This document shows, one piece after another, positions 9,303 to 20,753 of a stretch of DNA of 64,000 nucleotides. The stretch's first letter is position 1; each line of letters opens with the position of its first letter. The position numbers and the translations under genes are program-made. The DNA is from Paenibacillus bovis. Its GTDB lineage: Bacteria; Bacillota; Bacilli; Bacillales; Bacillaceae_C. The stretch lies in contig VEFU01000003.1 of NCBI GenBank assembly GCA_007679095.1, positions 114,463 to 178,462 of the forward strand. Direction: 5' to 3'. The notes beneath the pieces are model-generated. The model did not search any database. It saw nothing but the letters and a program-made list of their open reading frames with translations, and was not told the origin of the DNA.

Positions 9303-10051
9303 TGCTCACACCCGCTTTCTTTACAGGTTTCAATGATTGCAACGGATATATTATCTTCTCCACCGTTTTGATTAGCAAGGTTTATCATCGTCAATGCTTT
9401 TTTATCAATATCTTCATCTGATTGTAAAATGGATTCTAACTCTTGATTAGTCACTTTATTAGATAGGCCATCTGAACATAAAAGAAGTTTGTCTCCTTCT
9501 TCAAATGTTATCGTAATAATATCCATTTCAGTAACAGGTTCTGTCCCCACTGCTTTTAATAGCATATTCTTACGAGGATGTATCTCGGCATCTTCTGGTG
9601 AAATATGGCCAATTTTAATTAATTCATTTACTAGTGAATGATCCTCTGTTAATTGTTTAAAACCATCTTCATTCAGAATATAACATCTACTATCGCCAAT
9701 ATTAACGATCGTTGCAAATAGGTTAGTACATATAGCAGCAACTAGGGTAGTACCCATTCCGTCTAATTCTGAATTACTTTTTGAATGATTGTAAATATCC
9801 TTATTAATATCCGTTACTTTACTACGCAACCAATTCTCTGCTTCCTCTGGTGTTTGGATATTTTCAATTTCATTCCAATGTTTTTGAAGATTAGCTACGG
9901 CCATTTGGCTAGCTACCTCTCCCGCATTATGTCCGCCCATACCATCAGCAACAACAGCTAAATAATGTCCAGATTGGTTTAAAAACACGCCACCATCATC
10001 TTCATTGTGTCGACGAACTTTTCCGGTATCTGTTTTAAAAGTTGCCTTCAT
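9299..10051 (-). CDS. prpC: PP2C-family Ser/Thr phosphatase PrpC (Stp)
   Basis: A manganese-dependent phosphatase that reverses PrkC phosphorylation. All PPM motifs are visible in the 250-aa chain: RRHNEDDG (13-20), VADGMGGHNAGE (about 34-45), NIGDSRCYIL, LLLCSDGLSN and GGEDNISVAII. The ATG at 10049-10051 has an AAGGGGGAAAG ribosome binding site. It overlaps prkC by 4 bp. A 115-bp gap separates it from rsmB, which is larger than other gaps here and may carry a promoter or weak stem-loop (AGAGCA/TGCTCT near 10080). Confidence 0.95.
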   Translation of the reverse strand: MKATFKTDTGKVRRHNEDDGGVFLNQSGHYLAVVADGMGGHNAGEVASQMAVANLQKHWNEIENIQTPEEAENWLRSKVTDINKDIYNHSKSNSELDGMGTTLVAAICTNLFATIVNIGDSRCYILNEDGFKQLTEDHSLVNELIKIGHISPEDAEIHPRKNMLLKAVGTEPVTEMDIITITFEEGDKLLLCSDGLSNKVTNQELESILQSDEDIDKKALTMINLANQNGGEDNISVAIIETCKESGCEQ

Positions 10052-10166
10052 TTTTCTTTCCCCCTTACGTCCCTTTCTAAGAGCATTTCCCTAGAAAAAT
10101 CTGCTCTAATTAACTATGGGAATAGATAATACTCTATTTATTGAGCATTACCAACACTTTAAGCTA

Positions 10167-11507
10167 TTACATTGATTTTTTAAAACTTGCTATGAAAAAT
10201 CCATCTCCTCCAAAATCTTGGGGGAATATTTGTAAAGCATTTGCACCTTCTTCAAGGAGGTATGTTAATGAATCAGGTAATTGTAATGGGTATTCCTCAA
10301 ATTCTGGGTGATTTTGTAGAAAATCATTAATTGTCCCATAATTCTCTTCTTTATCTACTGTACACGTACTGTACACTAGAATTCCACCCTTTTTTAATGT
10401 CTTTGCTGCTTCATTCAAAATATTTTGTTGAATATTTTTCAGATTATCAATGTCTTCTGGTTTTTTCACATATTTAATGTCCGGCTTTTTCCTTAAAACA
10501 CCAAGACCTGAACAAGGTGCATCGACAAGAATTCGATCAAAAACCTCGTGTGAAAATTTTTCACTTACTTTTCTACTATCTAATACAGAAGCTTCAATAT
10601 TCGATAAACCAAGACGAGCTGCATTACTTTGTATTAATTTAACCTTATGAGAATGTATGTCTATAGCTTGTACTTTTCCTGTTCCATTTAGTAACTCGGC
10701 AATATGTCCGGTCTTACCCCCTGGTGCTGCACAAGCATCAAGTATCGTCATATTTTCCTCTAGGTCAAGGGTATAGGCAACGATCATCGAACTTTCATCC
10801 TGAATACTTAAATACCCTTTCTCAAATGCAGTCGAGTTTGCGACATTTCCTCTTAGTATACGAATAGAGACAGGTAAGATCACGCTCGGTTCCACTTCAA
10901 ACCCTTCATTTCTGAGCATGCTCAATACTTCGTCACGGGTAATTTTTGTTGTATTGACACGTGCAGTTTGAACAGGTGCTATTAAATTTTCTGCACACAT
11001 TTCCTTTGTTAAGGCGAGTCCATATTGTTTCTCCCATCTTTGTACAAGCCATAAAGGATGGCTCATTTCGATAGATAACCTCTTCAAAGGATCTTTTATT
11101 TCCTCTAAAGAAGGAACACCTTGTCTTTGAATTGCACGTAAAACACCATTAACTAGACTAGCAATCCCTTTATGTCCACGCTTTTTTGCAATCTCTACTG
11201 CTTCAAATAAAACAGCTCGATCAGGTATTTTATCAAGATAATGCATTTGATATAGGGAAAGTCTTAATAGATTCATTACCCATACTTCTAGCTTTTTCTT
11301 AATAAATGGCTGTAAAAAATAATCTAGTGTTAACTTTCGTTGCAATGTCCCATAAACAATTTCCGTTAATAAACCAACATCGGGACCTTTTATTTGATTT
11401 TTGTTAATCACTTGATTTAGCAGTAGATTACTATACGCTTGTTGTTTATCAATAGCTTCCAAAATTTCTAATGCCGATTCCCGAACATTTTTATTTTTTT
11501 TACTCAT
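10167..11507 (-). CDS. rsmB: 16S rRNA (cytosine-967-C5)-methyltransferase RsmB
   Basis: RsmB (Sun) methylates C967 of 16S rRNA. The N-terminal NusB-like domain spans about 1-140, and the C-terminal SAM-dependent domain contains [34 protein letters not shown] and [11 protein letters not shown], with the two catalytic cysteines. A frame to GTG 11528 is open, but family alignment favours the internal ATG at 11505-11507 ([13 protein letters not shown]), which gives 446 aa. The only nearby ribosome binding site, AGGTGAT, is about 14 nt away, so the start is not certain. It overlaps the end of fmt by 8 bp and is therefore translationally coupled. Confidence 0.93.
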   Translation of the reverse strand: MSKKNKNVRESALEILEAIDKQQAYSNLLLNQVINKNQIKGPDVGLLTEIVYGTLQRKLTLDYFLQPFIKKKLEVWVMNLLRLSLYQMHYLDKIPDRAVLFEAVEIAKKRGHKGIASLVNGVLRAIQRQGVPSLEEIKDPLKRLSIEMSHPLWLVQRWEKQYGLALTKEMCAENLIAPVQTARVNTTKITRDEVLSMLRNEGFEVEPSVILPVSIRILRGNVANSTAFEKGYLSIQDESSMIVAYTLDLEENMTILDACAAPGGKTGHIAELLNGTGKVQAIDIHSHKVKLIQSNAARLGLSNIEASVLDSRKVSEKFSHEVFDRILVDAPCSGLGVLRKKPDIKYVKKPEDIDNLKNIQQNILNEAAKTLKKGGILVYSTCTVDKEENYGTINDFLQNHPEFEEYPLQLPDSLTYLLEEGANALQIFPQDFGGDGFFIASFKKSM

Positions 11508-12447
11508 TTTCGATACCCAATCTATCACCTATTTGTATATTGGCGCCTGCTCCTTGTAAAAATTGTTCAGCAGACATTTGTTTTTTTCCAGCTGGTTGAA
11601 TCACTATTAATTTTATTGCAACATCATTCCCAGTAGCTATCACAAATCCATCTTTTTCAATTCTTATAATTGAACCTGGGTTGAATTCACCTGACATTTT
11701 ATACTTTTCGGCTTTCCAAACTTTCATCACTTTGTTCGCAAACGTTGTGTATGCTACAGGCCAAGGCGAAAGTCCACGAATTTTGTTGTAAATTTTTTCA
11801 CCCGGGAGATTCCAATCTATTTTTTCTTGTTCTCGAGTAATATTCGATGCGAATGTTGCCTTCGTGTGATCTTGAGGAATTGCCTGAATTTCATTATTCA
11901 ATAACTTAGGCAAGGTATTTGCTAATAAATCCGCTCCAGCTATACTTAACTTGTCATGCAAACTACCAACATCATCTTGTTCTTCGATTGCCACTTCTAC
12001 CTGACTAATTATATCACCCGCATCTAATTTTTCTGCCATGTACATGATGGTTATCCCTGTTTTTTCTTTTCCTTCTAAAATGGCATAATGTATCGGAGCT
12101 CCACCTCTTAACTCAGGTAATAAGGAAGCATGTACATTTATACACCCTTGTTTCGGAGCATCCAATAAAACCTTTGGTAGAATTTGCCCATATGCAGCCG
12201 TAATAATAAGATCTGGTTGAAGTGATATAATTTCATCAACATTCTCTCGAAGCTTCTCTGGTTGAAGAACTGGTATGCCATGACGCTCAGCCTCCACTTT
12301 TACAGGTGGGGGTGTTAGAACTTTTTTGCGGCCAACAGGACGATCTGGTTGGGTAACCACAGCAATAACATCATATCCGTCAGCAAGAATTTTTTGTAGA
12401 ACAGGGACTGAAAAATCTGGTGTCCCCATAAACACTATTTTTGTCAT
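11500..12447 (-). CDS. fmt: Methionyl-tRNA formyltransferase
   Basis: Fmt formylates initiator Met-tRNA using 10-formyl-tetrahydrofolate. The 315-aa sequence shows the catalytic [19 protein letters not shown] with its Asn and His, and the downstream EKLDAGDII containing the third catalytic residue. A C-terminal OB-like tRNA-binding domain follows. The start ATG overlaps the def stop by one base. Pairing with def (which removes the formyl group) and with priA and rsmB is the usual Bacillus order. Confidence 0.97.
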   Translation of the reverse strand: MTKIVFMGTPDFSVPVLQKILADGYDVIAVVTQPDRPVGRKKVLTPPPVKVEAERHGIPVLQPEKLRENVDEIISLQPDLIITAAYGQILPKVLLDAPKQGCINVHASLLPELRGGAPIHYAILEGKEKTGITIMYMAEKLDAGDIISQVEVAIEEQDDVGSLHDKLSIAGADLLANTLPKLLNNEIQAIPQDHTKATFASNITREQEKIDWNLPGEKIYNKIRGLSPWPVAYTTFANKVMKVWKAEKYKMSGEFNPGSIIRIEKDGFVIATGNDVAIKLIVIQPAGKKQMSAEQFLQGAGANIQIGDRLGIENE

Positions 12448-12929
12448 TATACTTCACTACTTTCTAAATCTTCTTCATCGACATATTCAATGACTTTCGT
12501 CGTAAATAGAACGCCATCCAAATGATCCAACTCATGCTGAATTGCACGTGCTAAATAATCATTTGCCTTTAATTTAAATTCTTTTCCATTTCGATCTTGT
12601 GCTTTAATTTTTACAATTTGCGCTCTTGATACTGTTCCATATAAATTAGGGAAGCTTAAACAACCCTCTATATCAGTATTTTCACCTTTTGCCTTTATAA
12701 TAGTTGGGTTGATTAGTTCGATTATTCCATTTTTATCTCCAACATCAATAACAGCAATTCGTTTTTTTATACCAATTTGTGGAGCAGCTAATCCAACACC
12801 ATCCGCAGCAACCATTGTTTCATACATATCGTCTAATAATGTATGTAATTCATGATTGAACTCTGTAACAGGATCACATACTACTTCTAATATGTCTGCA
12901 GGATGGGTTACGATGGAGAGAATAGCCAT
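12447..12929 (-). CDS. def: Peptide deformylase
   Basis: A metalloenzyme that removes the N-formyl group from new proteins. The three signature motifs are intact: [10 protein letters not shown] (about 44-53), EGCLSFP (metal Cys) and QHELDHLDG (two metal His plus catalytic Glu). At 160 aa it corresponds to the short DefA-type form found next to fmt. The gene starts 23 bp after priA and ends inside the fmt start codon. Confidence 0.97.
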   Translation of the reverse strand: MAILSIVTHPADILEVVCDPVTEFNHELHTLLDDMYETMVAADGVGLAAPQIGIKKRIAVIDVGDKNGIIELINPTIIKAKGENTDIEGCLSFPNLYGTVSRAQIVKIKAQDRNGKEFKLKANDYLARAIQHELDHLDGVLFTTKVIEYVDEEDLESSEV

Positions 12930-12952
12930 TCTTACGCCCTCTTTTCTTTACT

Positions 12953-15358
12953 TTACATCATCATATAAGGATTGACATCAATATGAATCATCAAACCTTC
13001 TTTTACAGTTTGTGGATAATAATGCTCAATAATCGTTTTTAATATATTTTTTAATTCTGGTTCCTTTTTGTATTTTATCAAACATTGATAACGATATCTA
13101 TTATTCACACGTGACATCGGAGACGCTACGGGTCCTAATATGATAGCATTTTCGGATAATCTAGAACCAATATATTTTGTGATTTTCTCCGTAACTGACA
13201 CTGCTTTCATTAAATCTTCATGACTTACAGTAATTAAAGACAAATAGTAAAACGGAGAATAGGAACCAATTTTTCTCATTATCATTTCTTGCTTATAGAA
13301 TTGATCATAATTTTGTTTACCGGCAAGTTCTACACTGTAATGTTCAGGGGAATAAGTTTGAATAACGACTTCACCAGGTAATTCATGTCTACCAGCACGT
13401 CCACTTACTTGGGTGAGTAATTGAAATGTTTTTTCCCCAGCTCTGAAGTCTGGTAAATGCAACATCGTATCAGCACTTAATACACCTACAAGTGTAACAT
13501 TCGGAAAGTCTAATCCTTTTGCAATCATTTGTGTTCCGAGTAATATGTCTGCATTCCCCGATTTAAAGTGGTCAAGTAATTGCTCATGTGCACCTTTCCT
13601 CGAGGTAGTGTCAACATCCATTCTCACAACTCTAGCATCAGGTAATATTTTATGTAATTCTTCCTCTACTTTTTGAGTACCTGTACCAAAATAACGAATA
13701 TGTTCACTTGTACATTCAGGACAAATATTCGGAACACTCGTTACAAAACCACAATAGTGACATTTCATTTCATTTGAAAATTGATGGTATGTTAGGGATA
13801 TGTCGCAATTAGGACATTGCATGACGAAGCCGCAATCGCGACACATCATAAACGAAGAATGTCCTCTTCTATTAAGAAATAGAATTGTTTGCTGTTTTTT
13901 CTCTAATCTATCTTGTAGTTTTTCAAATAATTCTCGAGAAAACATAGATCTATTTCCATTACGCATTTCTTCTCTCATATCAACAATCGAAACAGAAGGA
14001 AGGTTTCTATCATTCATTCGTTTAGATAATGTTAATAGAGTATAGACACCTTTTTGTGCTCTAGCAAATGATTCGAGAGCAGGAGTAGCACTGCCCAAGA
14101 TTACTGGACATTTGTGATATTTTGCTCGTTGAATTGCAACATCTCTTGCATGATACCTTGGCATTTCTTCTTGTTTATAGCTTGTCTCATGTTCCTCATC
14201 AATAATGATGATTCCTAAGTTTTCAAAAGGAGCGAAAACAGCTGACCTAGCTCCGACTACTACTTTCGCTTCCTTTCGTAACACCTTTCGCCATTCATCA
14301 TATTTCTCCCCAACGGAAAGACCACTATGTAATACAGCTACATCTTTCCCGAAACGACTCTTAAAACGGTCCACCATTTGTGGAGTTAAAGCTATCTCTG
14401 GTACAAGGACGATTGCCTCTTTTCCTTCTTCTAATACCTTTTGAATAGATTGTAAGTAAATTTCTGTTTTTCCACTACCAGTAACTCCGTATAATAAAAA
14501 TGTTTCGTGGTTGTTTGACTCTATTGTATTTAATATTGGCTTGATTGCTTCTGTTTGTTGACTAGTAAGTGGCAACGGATTAGAGGGAATAAATGTTTTA
14601 TGTTCAAATGGATCTCGATAGATTTCCTCATTACTTTCCGTAAACACACCTTTTTTTACTAATGAAGTTAATGTTGCATAGGTCACATTGGTATTTTTAA
14701 TTAGCTCGGTTCCAATATATTTATCAGTAGGATGATTCATTACATAATCTAAAACGGTCTTTTGCTGCACAGCATTTGCCCGTAATGATTCCTTTAACTT
14801 CTCAATATCATGTATCTCCATTACTAAATGATATGTTTTCACTTTTTTCTTACTAGCTCGATTTTTTATTTGATAGATTACTTCTATATTTCCATTTTTT
14901 ATTTCATTGTGTATGTCACGATGAATTCCTTGACGTTCTACATCGCTCCAATCAAGTTCTTCTTGATCTGCAAAGATTTCATCAAGTAATGGATGATGCT
15001 CCCTATTTAATCTAACAATTTTCTTTTCATATTTTGCTTTCATTGCCGCGGGTAACATCGCCTGATAGGTTAAGATTTTAAAAGAAAGTGTTTCATGAGC
15101 TAGCCAATATCCTAGTTCTAATAATTCTTTATTCAAAACAGGAGTAATATCAAGTGGTTCACTTATTTCCTTAAGCTTTTTAACACTGCTGTTCTGTTTT
15201 ATCGCTATTACAAATCCTTGAATCGTTCGTGGACCAAAAGGAACCGCAACTCTCATTCCAGGTTCAATTATGCCCATCCACTTATCTGGGATAAGATAAT
15301 CAAACTCCTTATCTGTACCGAGTGCTGGTACATCGACAATCACAGTTGCAATATTCAT
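12953..15358 (-). CDS. priA: Primosomal replication-restart helicase PriA
   Basis: PriA reloads the replicative helicase at repaired or collapsed forks. The 801-aa protein has an N-terminal 3'-end binding domain, Walker A GVTGSGKTEIYL (about 288-299) and a DEEH box. A cysteine-rich zinc insertion follows, with pairs in CRDCGFVMQCPNCD and CHYCG...CPEC, and then RecA-like motifs GTQMIAKGLDFPN and QVSGRAGR. Length matches B. subtilis PriA (805 aa). It overlaps coaBC by 4 bp and continues into def-fmt-rsmB. Confidence 0.96.
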   Translation of the reverse strand: MNIATVIVDVPALGTDKEFDYLIPDKWMGIIEPGMRVAVPFGPRTIQGFVIAIKQNSSVKKLKEISEPLDITPVLNKELLELGYWLAHETLSFKILTYQAMLPAAMKAKYEKKIVRLNREHHPLLDEIFADQEELDWSDVERQGIHRDIHNEIKNGNIEVIYQIKNRASKKKVKTYHLVMEIHDIEKLKESLRANAVQQKTVLDYVMNHPTDKYIGTELIKNTNVTYATLTSLVKKGVFTESNEEIYRDPFEHKTFIPSNPLPLTSQQTEAIKPILNTIESNNHETFLLYGVTGSGKTEIYLQSIQKVLEEGKEAIVLVPEIALTPQMVDRFKSRFGKDVAVLHSGLSVGEKYDEWRKVLRKEAKVVVGARSAVFAPFENLGIIIIDEEHETSYKQEEMPRYHARDVAIQRAKYHKCPVILGSATPALESFARAQKGVYTLLTLSKRMNDRNLPSVSIVDMREEMRNGNRSMFSRELFEKLQDRLEKKQQTILFLNRRGHSSFMMCRDCGFVMQCPNCDISLTYHQFSNEMKCHYCGFVTSVPNICPECTSEHIRYFGTGTQKVEEELHKILPDARVVRMDVDTTSRKGAHEQLLDHFKSGNADILLGTQMIAKGLDFPNVTLVGVLSADTMLHLPDFRAGEKTFQLLTQVSGRAGRHELPGEVVIQTYSPEHYSVELAGKQNYDQFYKQEMIMRKIGSYSPFYYLSLITVSHEDLMKAVSVTEKITKYIGSRLSENAIILGPVASPMSRVNNRYRYQCLIKYKKEPELKNILKTIIEHYYPQTVKEGLMIHIDVNPYMMM

Positions 15359-16563
15359 TTCTGCTTCTCATCCCCCATTTTCAGTACAATTTCCTGTAAA
15401 ATTTCTCTGGCAGTATCTCTTTTACTTAATAATGGTAATTGCTTCTTTGTTTTATCTTTATGAAAAATCGTCACAATATTTGTATCGCTTTTAAAACCTG
15501 CACCTTGTGCTGTAATATCATTTGCAACTATCATATCAGCATTTTTCCGTTGTAATTTATCCATTGCGTAATGTTCAATGTTATTTGTTTCGGCTGCAAA
15601 ACCAACTAGAAATTGCTGTTTTTTGCTAACACCCAATTCAGATAAAATGTCTTTTGTTCTTTCCAGCTCAATTACTAAATTACCTTCTTTTTTCTTCAAC
15701 TTCTTTTCTGAAAAAGATATAGGGCGATAATCAGCAACTGCTGCACTTTTTATTACAATGTCGACATCAGGGAAAAAGCGCATTACTTCATTATACATTT
15801 CTTCTGCACTTTCAACTTTAACTAATGCTACACCACTAGGAGTTTCTAAACTGTCAGCACCAGAAATGAGAATAACTTCTGCTCCCATTTTTGCTGCTTC
15901 CTCCGCTAATGCATAACCCATTTTACCACTAGAATGATTTGTCAAATACCGAACGGGATCAATTTTTTCTTTCGTTGGACCAGCAGTTATTAATATTCTC
16001 TTTTGAGTAAGTGGAGCAGGATCCATTGAAAAATGCGATTGAACTAGTTGAACAATTGTTTCTGGTTCTTCGAGTCTCCCTTTTCCAACATAGCCGCAAG
16101 CTAAATAACCCTCTCCAGGCTCAATAAAACGATACCCATATTCTGCCAACGTTTTCATGTTTTGTTGTACTGCAGAATTACTGTACATATGTACATTCAT
16201 TGCTGGAGCAATCCAAATCGGTGCAGTTGTAGCTAGTAATGTGGTCGTAAGCATATCATCCGCAATACCATTGGCAAGTTTTCCAATAGTATTTGCTGTT
16301 GCTGGCGCCACTAAAACTAAATCCGGCCAATCTGCGACATCTATATGAGCGATTACTTTCGGATTATTTTCTATAAATGTATCAGTATAAACTTCATTTC
16401 TTGATAATGCCTGAAATGTTAATGGAGAAATGAATTTTGTTGCAGATAACGTCATTATTACCTTTACTTCATATCCGGCCTGAGTTAACTTACTTGTTAA
16501 TGCTGCAGCCTTATAAGCTGCAATCCCACCTGAAACGCAGAGTAAAATTTTTCTCGTTTTCAT
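15355..16563 (-). CDS. coaBC: Bifunctional phosphopantothenoylcysteine decarboxylase/synthetase CoaBC
   Basis: This enzyme carries out two steps of coenzyme A synthesis: cysteine coupling to phosphopantothenate and decarboxylation. The N-terminal FMN-binding CoaC half (about 1-185) shows GGIAAYKAAAL, the catalytic His in AHIDVADW, PAMN and the ACGYVGKGRLEEPE Cys loop. The CoaB half shows ITAGPTKEKIDPVR, NHSSGKMG and the Lys of IKSAAVADYRP. At 402 aa it is normal size. It begins downstream of a strong rpoZ terminator, so it heads its own operon coaBC-priA-def-fmt-rsmB. Confidence 0.96.
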   Translation of the reverse strand: MKTRKILLCVSGGIAAYKAAALTSKLTQAGYEVKVIMTLSATKFISPLTFQALSRNEVYTDTFIENNPKVIAHIDVADWPDLVLVAPATANTIGKLANGIADDMLTTTLLATTAPIWIAPAMNVHMYSNSAVQQNMKTLAEYGYRFIEPGEGYLACGYVGKGRLEEPETIVQLVQSHFSMDPAPLTQKRILITAGPTKEKIDPVRYLTNHSSGKMGYALAEEAAKMGAEVILISGADSLETPSGVALVKVESAEEMYNEVMRFFPDVDIVIKSAAVADYRPISFSEKKLKKKEGNLVIELERTKDILSELGVSKKQQFLVGFAAETNNIEHYAMDKLQRKNADMIVANDITAQGAGFKSDTNIVTIFHKDKTKKQLPLLSKRDTAREILQEIVLKMGDEKQK

Positions 16564-16640
16564 CGAAAAAGCTCCTATCTCTATATGTAAAGTAGTTTAT
16601 ATTTTTATTATTTCTTATTATTATGAACGATTTAGAAATG

Positions 16641-16668
16641 AAAAGACAACCCATGCGTATGGGTTGTC
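16641..16668 (-). terminator. Rho-independent terminator after rpoZ
   Basis: GACAACCCAT (16645-16654) pairs perfectly with 16659-16668 around a GCGT loop; on the minus strand TTTTCATTTC follows. It lies 13 bp after the rpoZ stop and ends the remA-gmk-rpoZ transcript. Confidence 0.9.
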
Positions 16669-16681
16669 ATAAGAAAGTTAA

Positions 16682-16891
16682 CTATTCACTTATTTCATCT
16701 GATTCTTTTATTTTTAAAACTCCGGCATATATTTCTTCTAATGCTTTTCCAACATATTTATGGGACTGATATTTTTCTAATATCGGATTTTTATCATCTT
16801 GGAATTGACGAGCTCTACGTGAAGAAACTGTCACAAGGGAATATTTAGAGTCAATAACATTCAGTAACTTATCTATAGAAGGATACAACAT
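16682..16891 (-). CDS. rpoZ: DNA-directed RNA polymerase omega subunit
   Basis: A 69-aa omega subunit with the family core [28 protein letters not shown], which wraps the beta' C-terminus and helps RNA polymerase assembly. The ATG is preceded by GGAGGTTAA and lies 2 bp after the gmk stop. The gmk-rpoZ pairing is conserved widely. Transcription ends at the hairpin just downstream. Confidence 0.95.
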   Translation of the reverse strand: MLYPSIDKLLNVIDSKYSLVTVSSRRARQFQDDKNPILEKYQSHKYVGKALEEIYAGVLKIKESDEISE

Positions 16892-16893
16892 AA

Positions 16894-17520
<627 letters not shown>

Positions 17521-17781
17521 CTACCCTTCATCATTGTCATCCTTCCCAAATAAGCGCTGAGCAACTGTCTCTGGTTGTACAGCAGATAGAATAACATGTT
17601 CGCTATCCATAATGATAACTGCTCTAGTTCTCCTACCATATGTGGCATCAATTAATGTTGCTCGATCGCGAGCATCTTGAATAATTCGCTTGATTGGGGC
17701 CGATTCTGGCCTGACAATCGAAATAATTCGATTAGCTGATACGATATTTCCAAACCCAATGTTTAAGAGCTTAATCGGCAT
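17521..17781 (-). CDS. remA: Extracellular matrix regulator RemA (YlzA)
   Basis: RemA is a small oligomeric DNA-binding protein that activates biofilm matrix and osmoprotection genes in B. subtilis. The 86-aa product reads [18 protein letters not shown], then [16 protein letters not shown] and [12 protein letters not shown], matching RemA closely, including the Arg residues needed for DNA contact. I chose the ATG at 17779-17781, preceded by GGAGGAGCAGT, instead of an upstream frame start at 17817. It is the first gene of remA-gmk-rpoZ. In B. subtilis yloC precedes it; here yloC is missing. Confidence 0.93.
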   Translation of the reverse strand: MPIKLLNIGFGNIVSANRIISIVRPESAPIKRIIQDARDRATLIDATYGRRTRAVIIMDSEHVILSAVQPETVAQRLFGKDDNDEG

Positions 17782-17868
17782 ACTGCTCCTCCAGTCATCT
17801 ATCGGTAATTTTTTCAATAAGTATACATATATGTATATATTTTATCTTGAAATTTTTAATGTATGTAG

Positions 17869-17874
17869 ATTATA
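17869..17874 (-). promoter_or_regulatory. Candidate -10 of the remA-gmk-rpoZ promoter
   Basis: TATAAT lies about 90 bp before the remA start on the minus strand, preceded by TATGG, which resembles an extended -10. It is just past the yloB terminator. A -35 element is not obvious. Confidence 0.4.
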
Positions 17875-17882
17875 CCATAACG

Positions 17883-17918
17883 AAAAGGTAATAGAGATAT
17901 AATCATCTATTACCTTTT
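17883..17918 (-). terminator. Hairpin terminator after yloB
   Basis: AAAAGGTAATAGA (17883-17895) pairs exactly with 17906-17918 around a 10-nt loop, 15 bp after the yloB stop. On the minus strand the 3' arm ends in TTTT. Confidence 0.75.
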
Positions 17919-17933
17919 GCATTATAACATATT

Positions 17934-20612
17934 TTACTGTTTTTTTCTTAAAATAAATGATCCAGCTAATAAAAATGTTGGTAAAGCACTCATTCCAACA
18001 ATGAGTAACCAGTCATTAAGAGCAATTGGCAGTGTATGGAAGATCGGTTGTAAGAATGGAACATAAATAACTGCTACCATTAATGCTGCAGAGGATATAA
18101 CTGCCCAAACAAGATATTTATTTCCGAATGGATTTCGAGAGAATACAGATATTTCACTTCTACAATCAAATACATGAATAAGTTGTGCTAGAACGAGCGT
18201 TGCAAATGCGATTGTTTGTGCGTATTCTAAATTGTTCGGATCCTTATAGTAAACTACCATGAAAGCAATTAACGTTGATATCCCAATTAGAAAACCTCTC
18301 GAAACAATCTTCCATCCAAGTCCTCGTGCAAAGACACCTTCTTTAATATGCCTTGGCTTGCGTCTCATCACATTTTCTTCTGGTTGGTCAAGACCTAATG
18401 CCATTGCTGGAAGTCCGTCTGTAACAAGGTTCACCCACAATATTTGGATTGGAACTAACGGTAAAGGTAGAGATAGGAGCATCGCAAAGAGCATGACAAG
18501 TATTTCACCTACATTAGAAGCTAATAGGTAGCGAATAAACTTACGGATGTTCTCGTAAATATTACGTCCTTCTTTAATAGCTGCCTTTATCGTAGCAAAA
18601 TTATCATCTAATAACACAAGTGAGGATGCCTCTTTAGCAACATCTGTACCAGTGATACCCATAGCGATACCAATATCAGCAGTTTTAATTGCTGGGGCAT
18701 CGTTAATTCCATCACCAGTCATTGCAACAACATGTCCTCTATTTTGTAAGGCTTTTACAATTTTTAATTTATGCTCAGGTGTAACCCTTGCAAATACAGA
18801 TATGTTTTCTACTTCGTTTTCAAGCTCTTCAACTGTTAACTCATTCAGTCTTTGACCATCCATTACTTGCTCACGATTATCCAGAATTCCTAATTGCTCA
18901 GCAATTGCACATGCAGTTGCTTTATGGTCACCAGTAATCATCACCGTTTTAATACCAGCTATTTTACATTCCTCAACTGCAGCTTTAACCTCTGGACGAG
19001 GAGGATCAATCATCCCTTGTAAACCAATAAAAGTTAAATCTTTTTCTACGTCACTTTCTTTTTCTGGCAGAACACCAGAATGTATTGGTTTCATTGCGAT
19101 AGCAATCGTCCTCAATGCTTGTGCAGCTAGATCATTTACTGCATGCATTACACTTGTATTTAAGTCCTTATTCATTAATCTTTGTTTGCCATCCCACAAG
19201 ATAGATTCACATTTTTCCACTAGCACATCTGGGGCACCTTTTGTGATTGCAAATCTTTTACCATTTGCATCCTTTACAATAACAGACATCATTTTTCTAG
19301 TAGAATCAAATGGATATTCTTTTTCTATTTCAAATTGCTCTAACAATGTATTTCGTTGTATTCCTGCTTTTAATGCTGCAAAAAGCAAAGCACCTTCAGT
19401 CGGATCACCATCAATCGAATAGCTATCTCCTTTAAATACTAGTTCCGTATGGTTGCACAATACACCGAATGTTAATAGCTGTTGAACTGATTTTTCTTCG
19501 TTTGGATCAACTGGTATTTCCCTATCGAAAAAGAGTTTCCCATCCGGATCTTCTTCTGCTTTTACAAACCAAGTTTTTCCTCCACTCCACAAATGTGTTA
19601 CAGTCATTTTGTTTTGAGTCATCGTACCTGTTTTATCTGAACAAATAACAGATGCACAACCAAGGGTTTCAACTGCGGGGAGTTTTCGGACAATTGCATT
19701 CTTCTTAATCATTCGTTGGACTCCAAGTGATAGAGCAACAGTCACAATTGCAGGTAATCCTTCAGGAATTGCAGCTACTGCTAGTGAAACACCTGCTAAA
19801 AACATGGTATAAGCATCATGACCATGTATAATACCAACGACAACGACAAGGAGTGTTAATAATAAGGCAACTGTTATTAATATTTTGCCTAATTGCTGTA
19901 ACCTTCTTTGTAAAGGAGTAATCATTGCGGTAGCAGATTGAATCATATCTGCTATTTTCCCCATCGCAGTACTCATTCCGATACCAGTTACAATTCCAAC
20001 TCCATTACCTCTTGTAACCATCGTACCCATGAAACCCATATTGTTCATATCACCGAGGTTTGGCGATTTCTCATGTATGATATTTGTATTTTTAACAGCG
20101 GGTATAGATTCTCCTGTTAAGGCGGACTCTTCAATTTCCAAATTATTGACCTGTATTAGTCTTATATCTGCACCTAGTCTGTCCCCACTAGAAAATTTAA
20201 TAACATCACCCGGAACTACTTCTCGTGAATTTATTTTAATCCAAGTTCCATTGCGCAACACATTTACTTGAGGTGCAGATAAATTTTTCAATGCATCTAG
20301 TGATTTTTCTGCTTTTCGTTCTTGTATAAACCCTAAAATTCCATTTATTAAAACTATCGCCATAATAGCAATGGCATCAATGTATTCTCCTAGAAGTCCA
20401 GAAATTAACGTTGCACCAAGTAGAACTAGAACCATAAAGTCTTTAAATTGACTGAAAAATAATAGTATAGCTGATTGCTTTTCTCCTTCCGATAATTCAT
20501 TCCAGCCAAATTTATTCCTCCGAAGTTCTACTTCTTTTGTTGTTAAACCTTGTTCGATACTTGTATTTAAAGATTTTTCTACTTCTTTTTCCTTCATTCC
20601 ATGATAAAGCAC
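17934..20612 (-). CDS. yloB: P-type Ca2+-transporting ATPase (YloB, PMR1/SERCA-like)
   Basis: An 892-aa P2A-type cation ATPase in the membrane, expected to export Ca2+. Hallmarks are TGES (actuator), PEGLPA in M4, phosphorylation site [33 protein letters not shown] and [11 protein letters not shown]. About ten membrane spans are visible, with the typical [12 protein letters not shown] in M6. It aligns with B. subtilis YloB (890 aa) end to end; the B. subtilis protein is a vegetative and sporulation Ca2+ ATPase. The GTG at 20610-20612 aligns with the family start, although the ribosome binding site (AGGAGACGG) is unusually far. It is divergent from rqcH. Confidence 0.93.
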   Translation of the reverse strand: MLYHGMKEKEVEKSLNTSIEQGLTTKEVELRRNKFGWNELSEGEKQSAILLFFSQFKDFMVLVLLGATLISGLLGEYIDAIAIMAIVLINGILGFIQERKAEKSLDALKNLSAPQVNVLRNGTWIKINSREVVPGDVIKFSSGDRLGADIRLIQVNNLEIEESALTGESIPAVKNTNIIHEKSPNLGDMNNMGFMGTMVTRGNGVGIVTGIGMSTAMGKIADMIQSATAMITPLQRRLQQLGKILITVALLLTLLVVVVGIIHGHDAYTMFLAGVSLAVAAIPEGLPAIVTVALSLGVQRMIKKNAIVRKLPAVETLGCASVICSDKTGTMTQNKMTVTHLWSGGKTWFVKAEEDPDGKLFFDREIPVDPNEEKSVQQLLTFGVLCNHTELVFKGDSYSIDGDPTEGALLFAALKAGIQRNTLLEQFEIEKEYPFDSTRKMMSVIVKDANGKRFAITKGAPDVLVEKCESILWDGKQRLMNKDLNTSVMHAVNDLAAQALRTIAIAMKPIHSGVLPEKESDVEKDLTFIGLQGMIDPPRPEVKAAVEECKIAGIKTVMITGDHKATACAIAEQLGILDNREQVMDGQRLNELTVEELENEVENISVFARVTPEHKLKIVKALQNRGHVVAMTGDGINDAPAIKTADIGIAMGITGTDVAKEASSLVLLDDNFATIKAAIKEGRNIYENIRKFIRYLLASNVGEILVMLFAMLLSLPLPLVPIQILWVNLVTDGLPAMALGLDQPEENVMRRKPRHIKEGVFARGLGWKIVSRGFLIGISTLIAFMVVYYKDPNNLEYAQTIAFATLVLAQLIHVFDCRSEISVFSRNPFGNKYLVWAVISSAALMVAVIYVPFLQPIFHTLPIALNDWLLIVGMSALPTFLLAGSFILRKKQ

Positions 20613-20671
20613 GCGGCCATCACTCGCTTTCCGTCTCCTGATAGAAGTTGTCCTATATAGTAGGATACTTA

Positions 20672-20700
20672 TTCAGTGACAGACGAAATCATGATATAAT
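20672..20700 (+). promoter_or_regulatory. Candidate promoter of rqcH
   Basis: TGATATAAT gives an extended -10 (TATAAT at 20695-20700). A weak -35, TTCAGT, lies 17 bp upstream at 20672-20677. The site is in the 141-bp gap shared with divergent yloB and is about 54 bp before the rqcH start. Confidence 0.5.
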
Positions 20701-20753
20701 TTTCAGCAAAGGTAATAGTAAAAAATGAAATTTTAGAGAAGAGGATGTTTATC

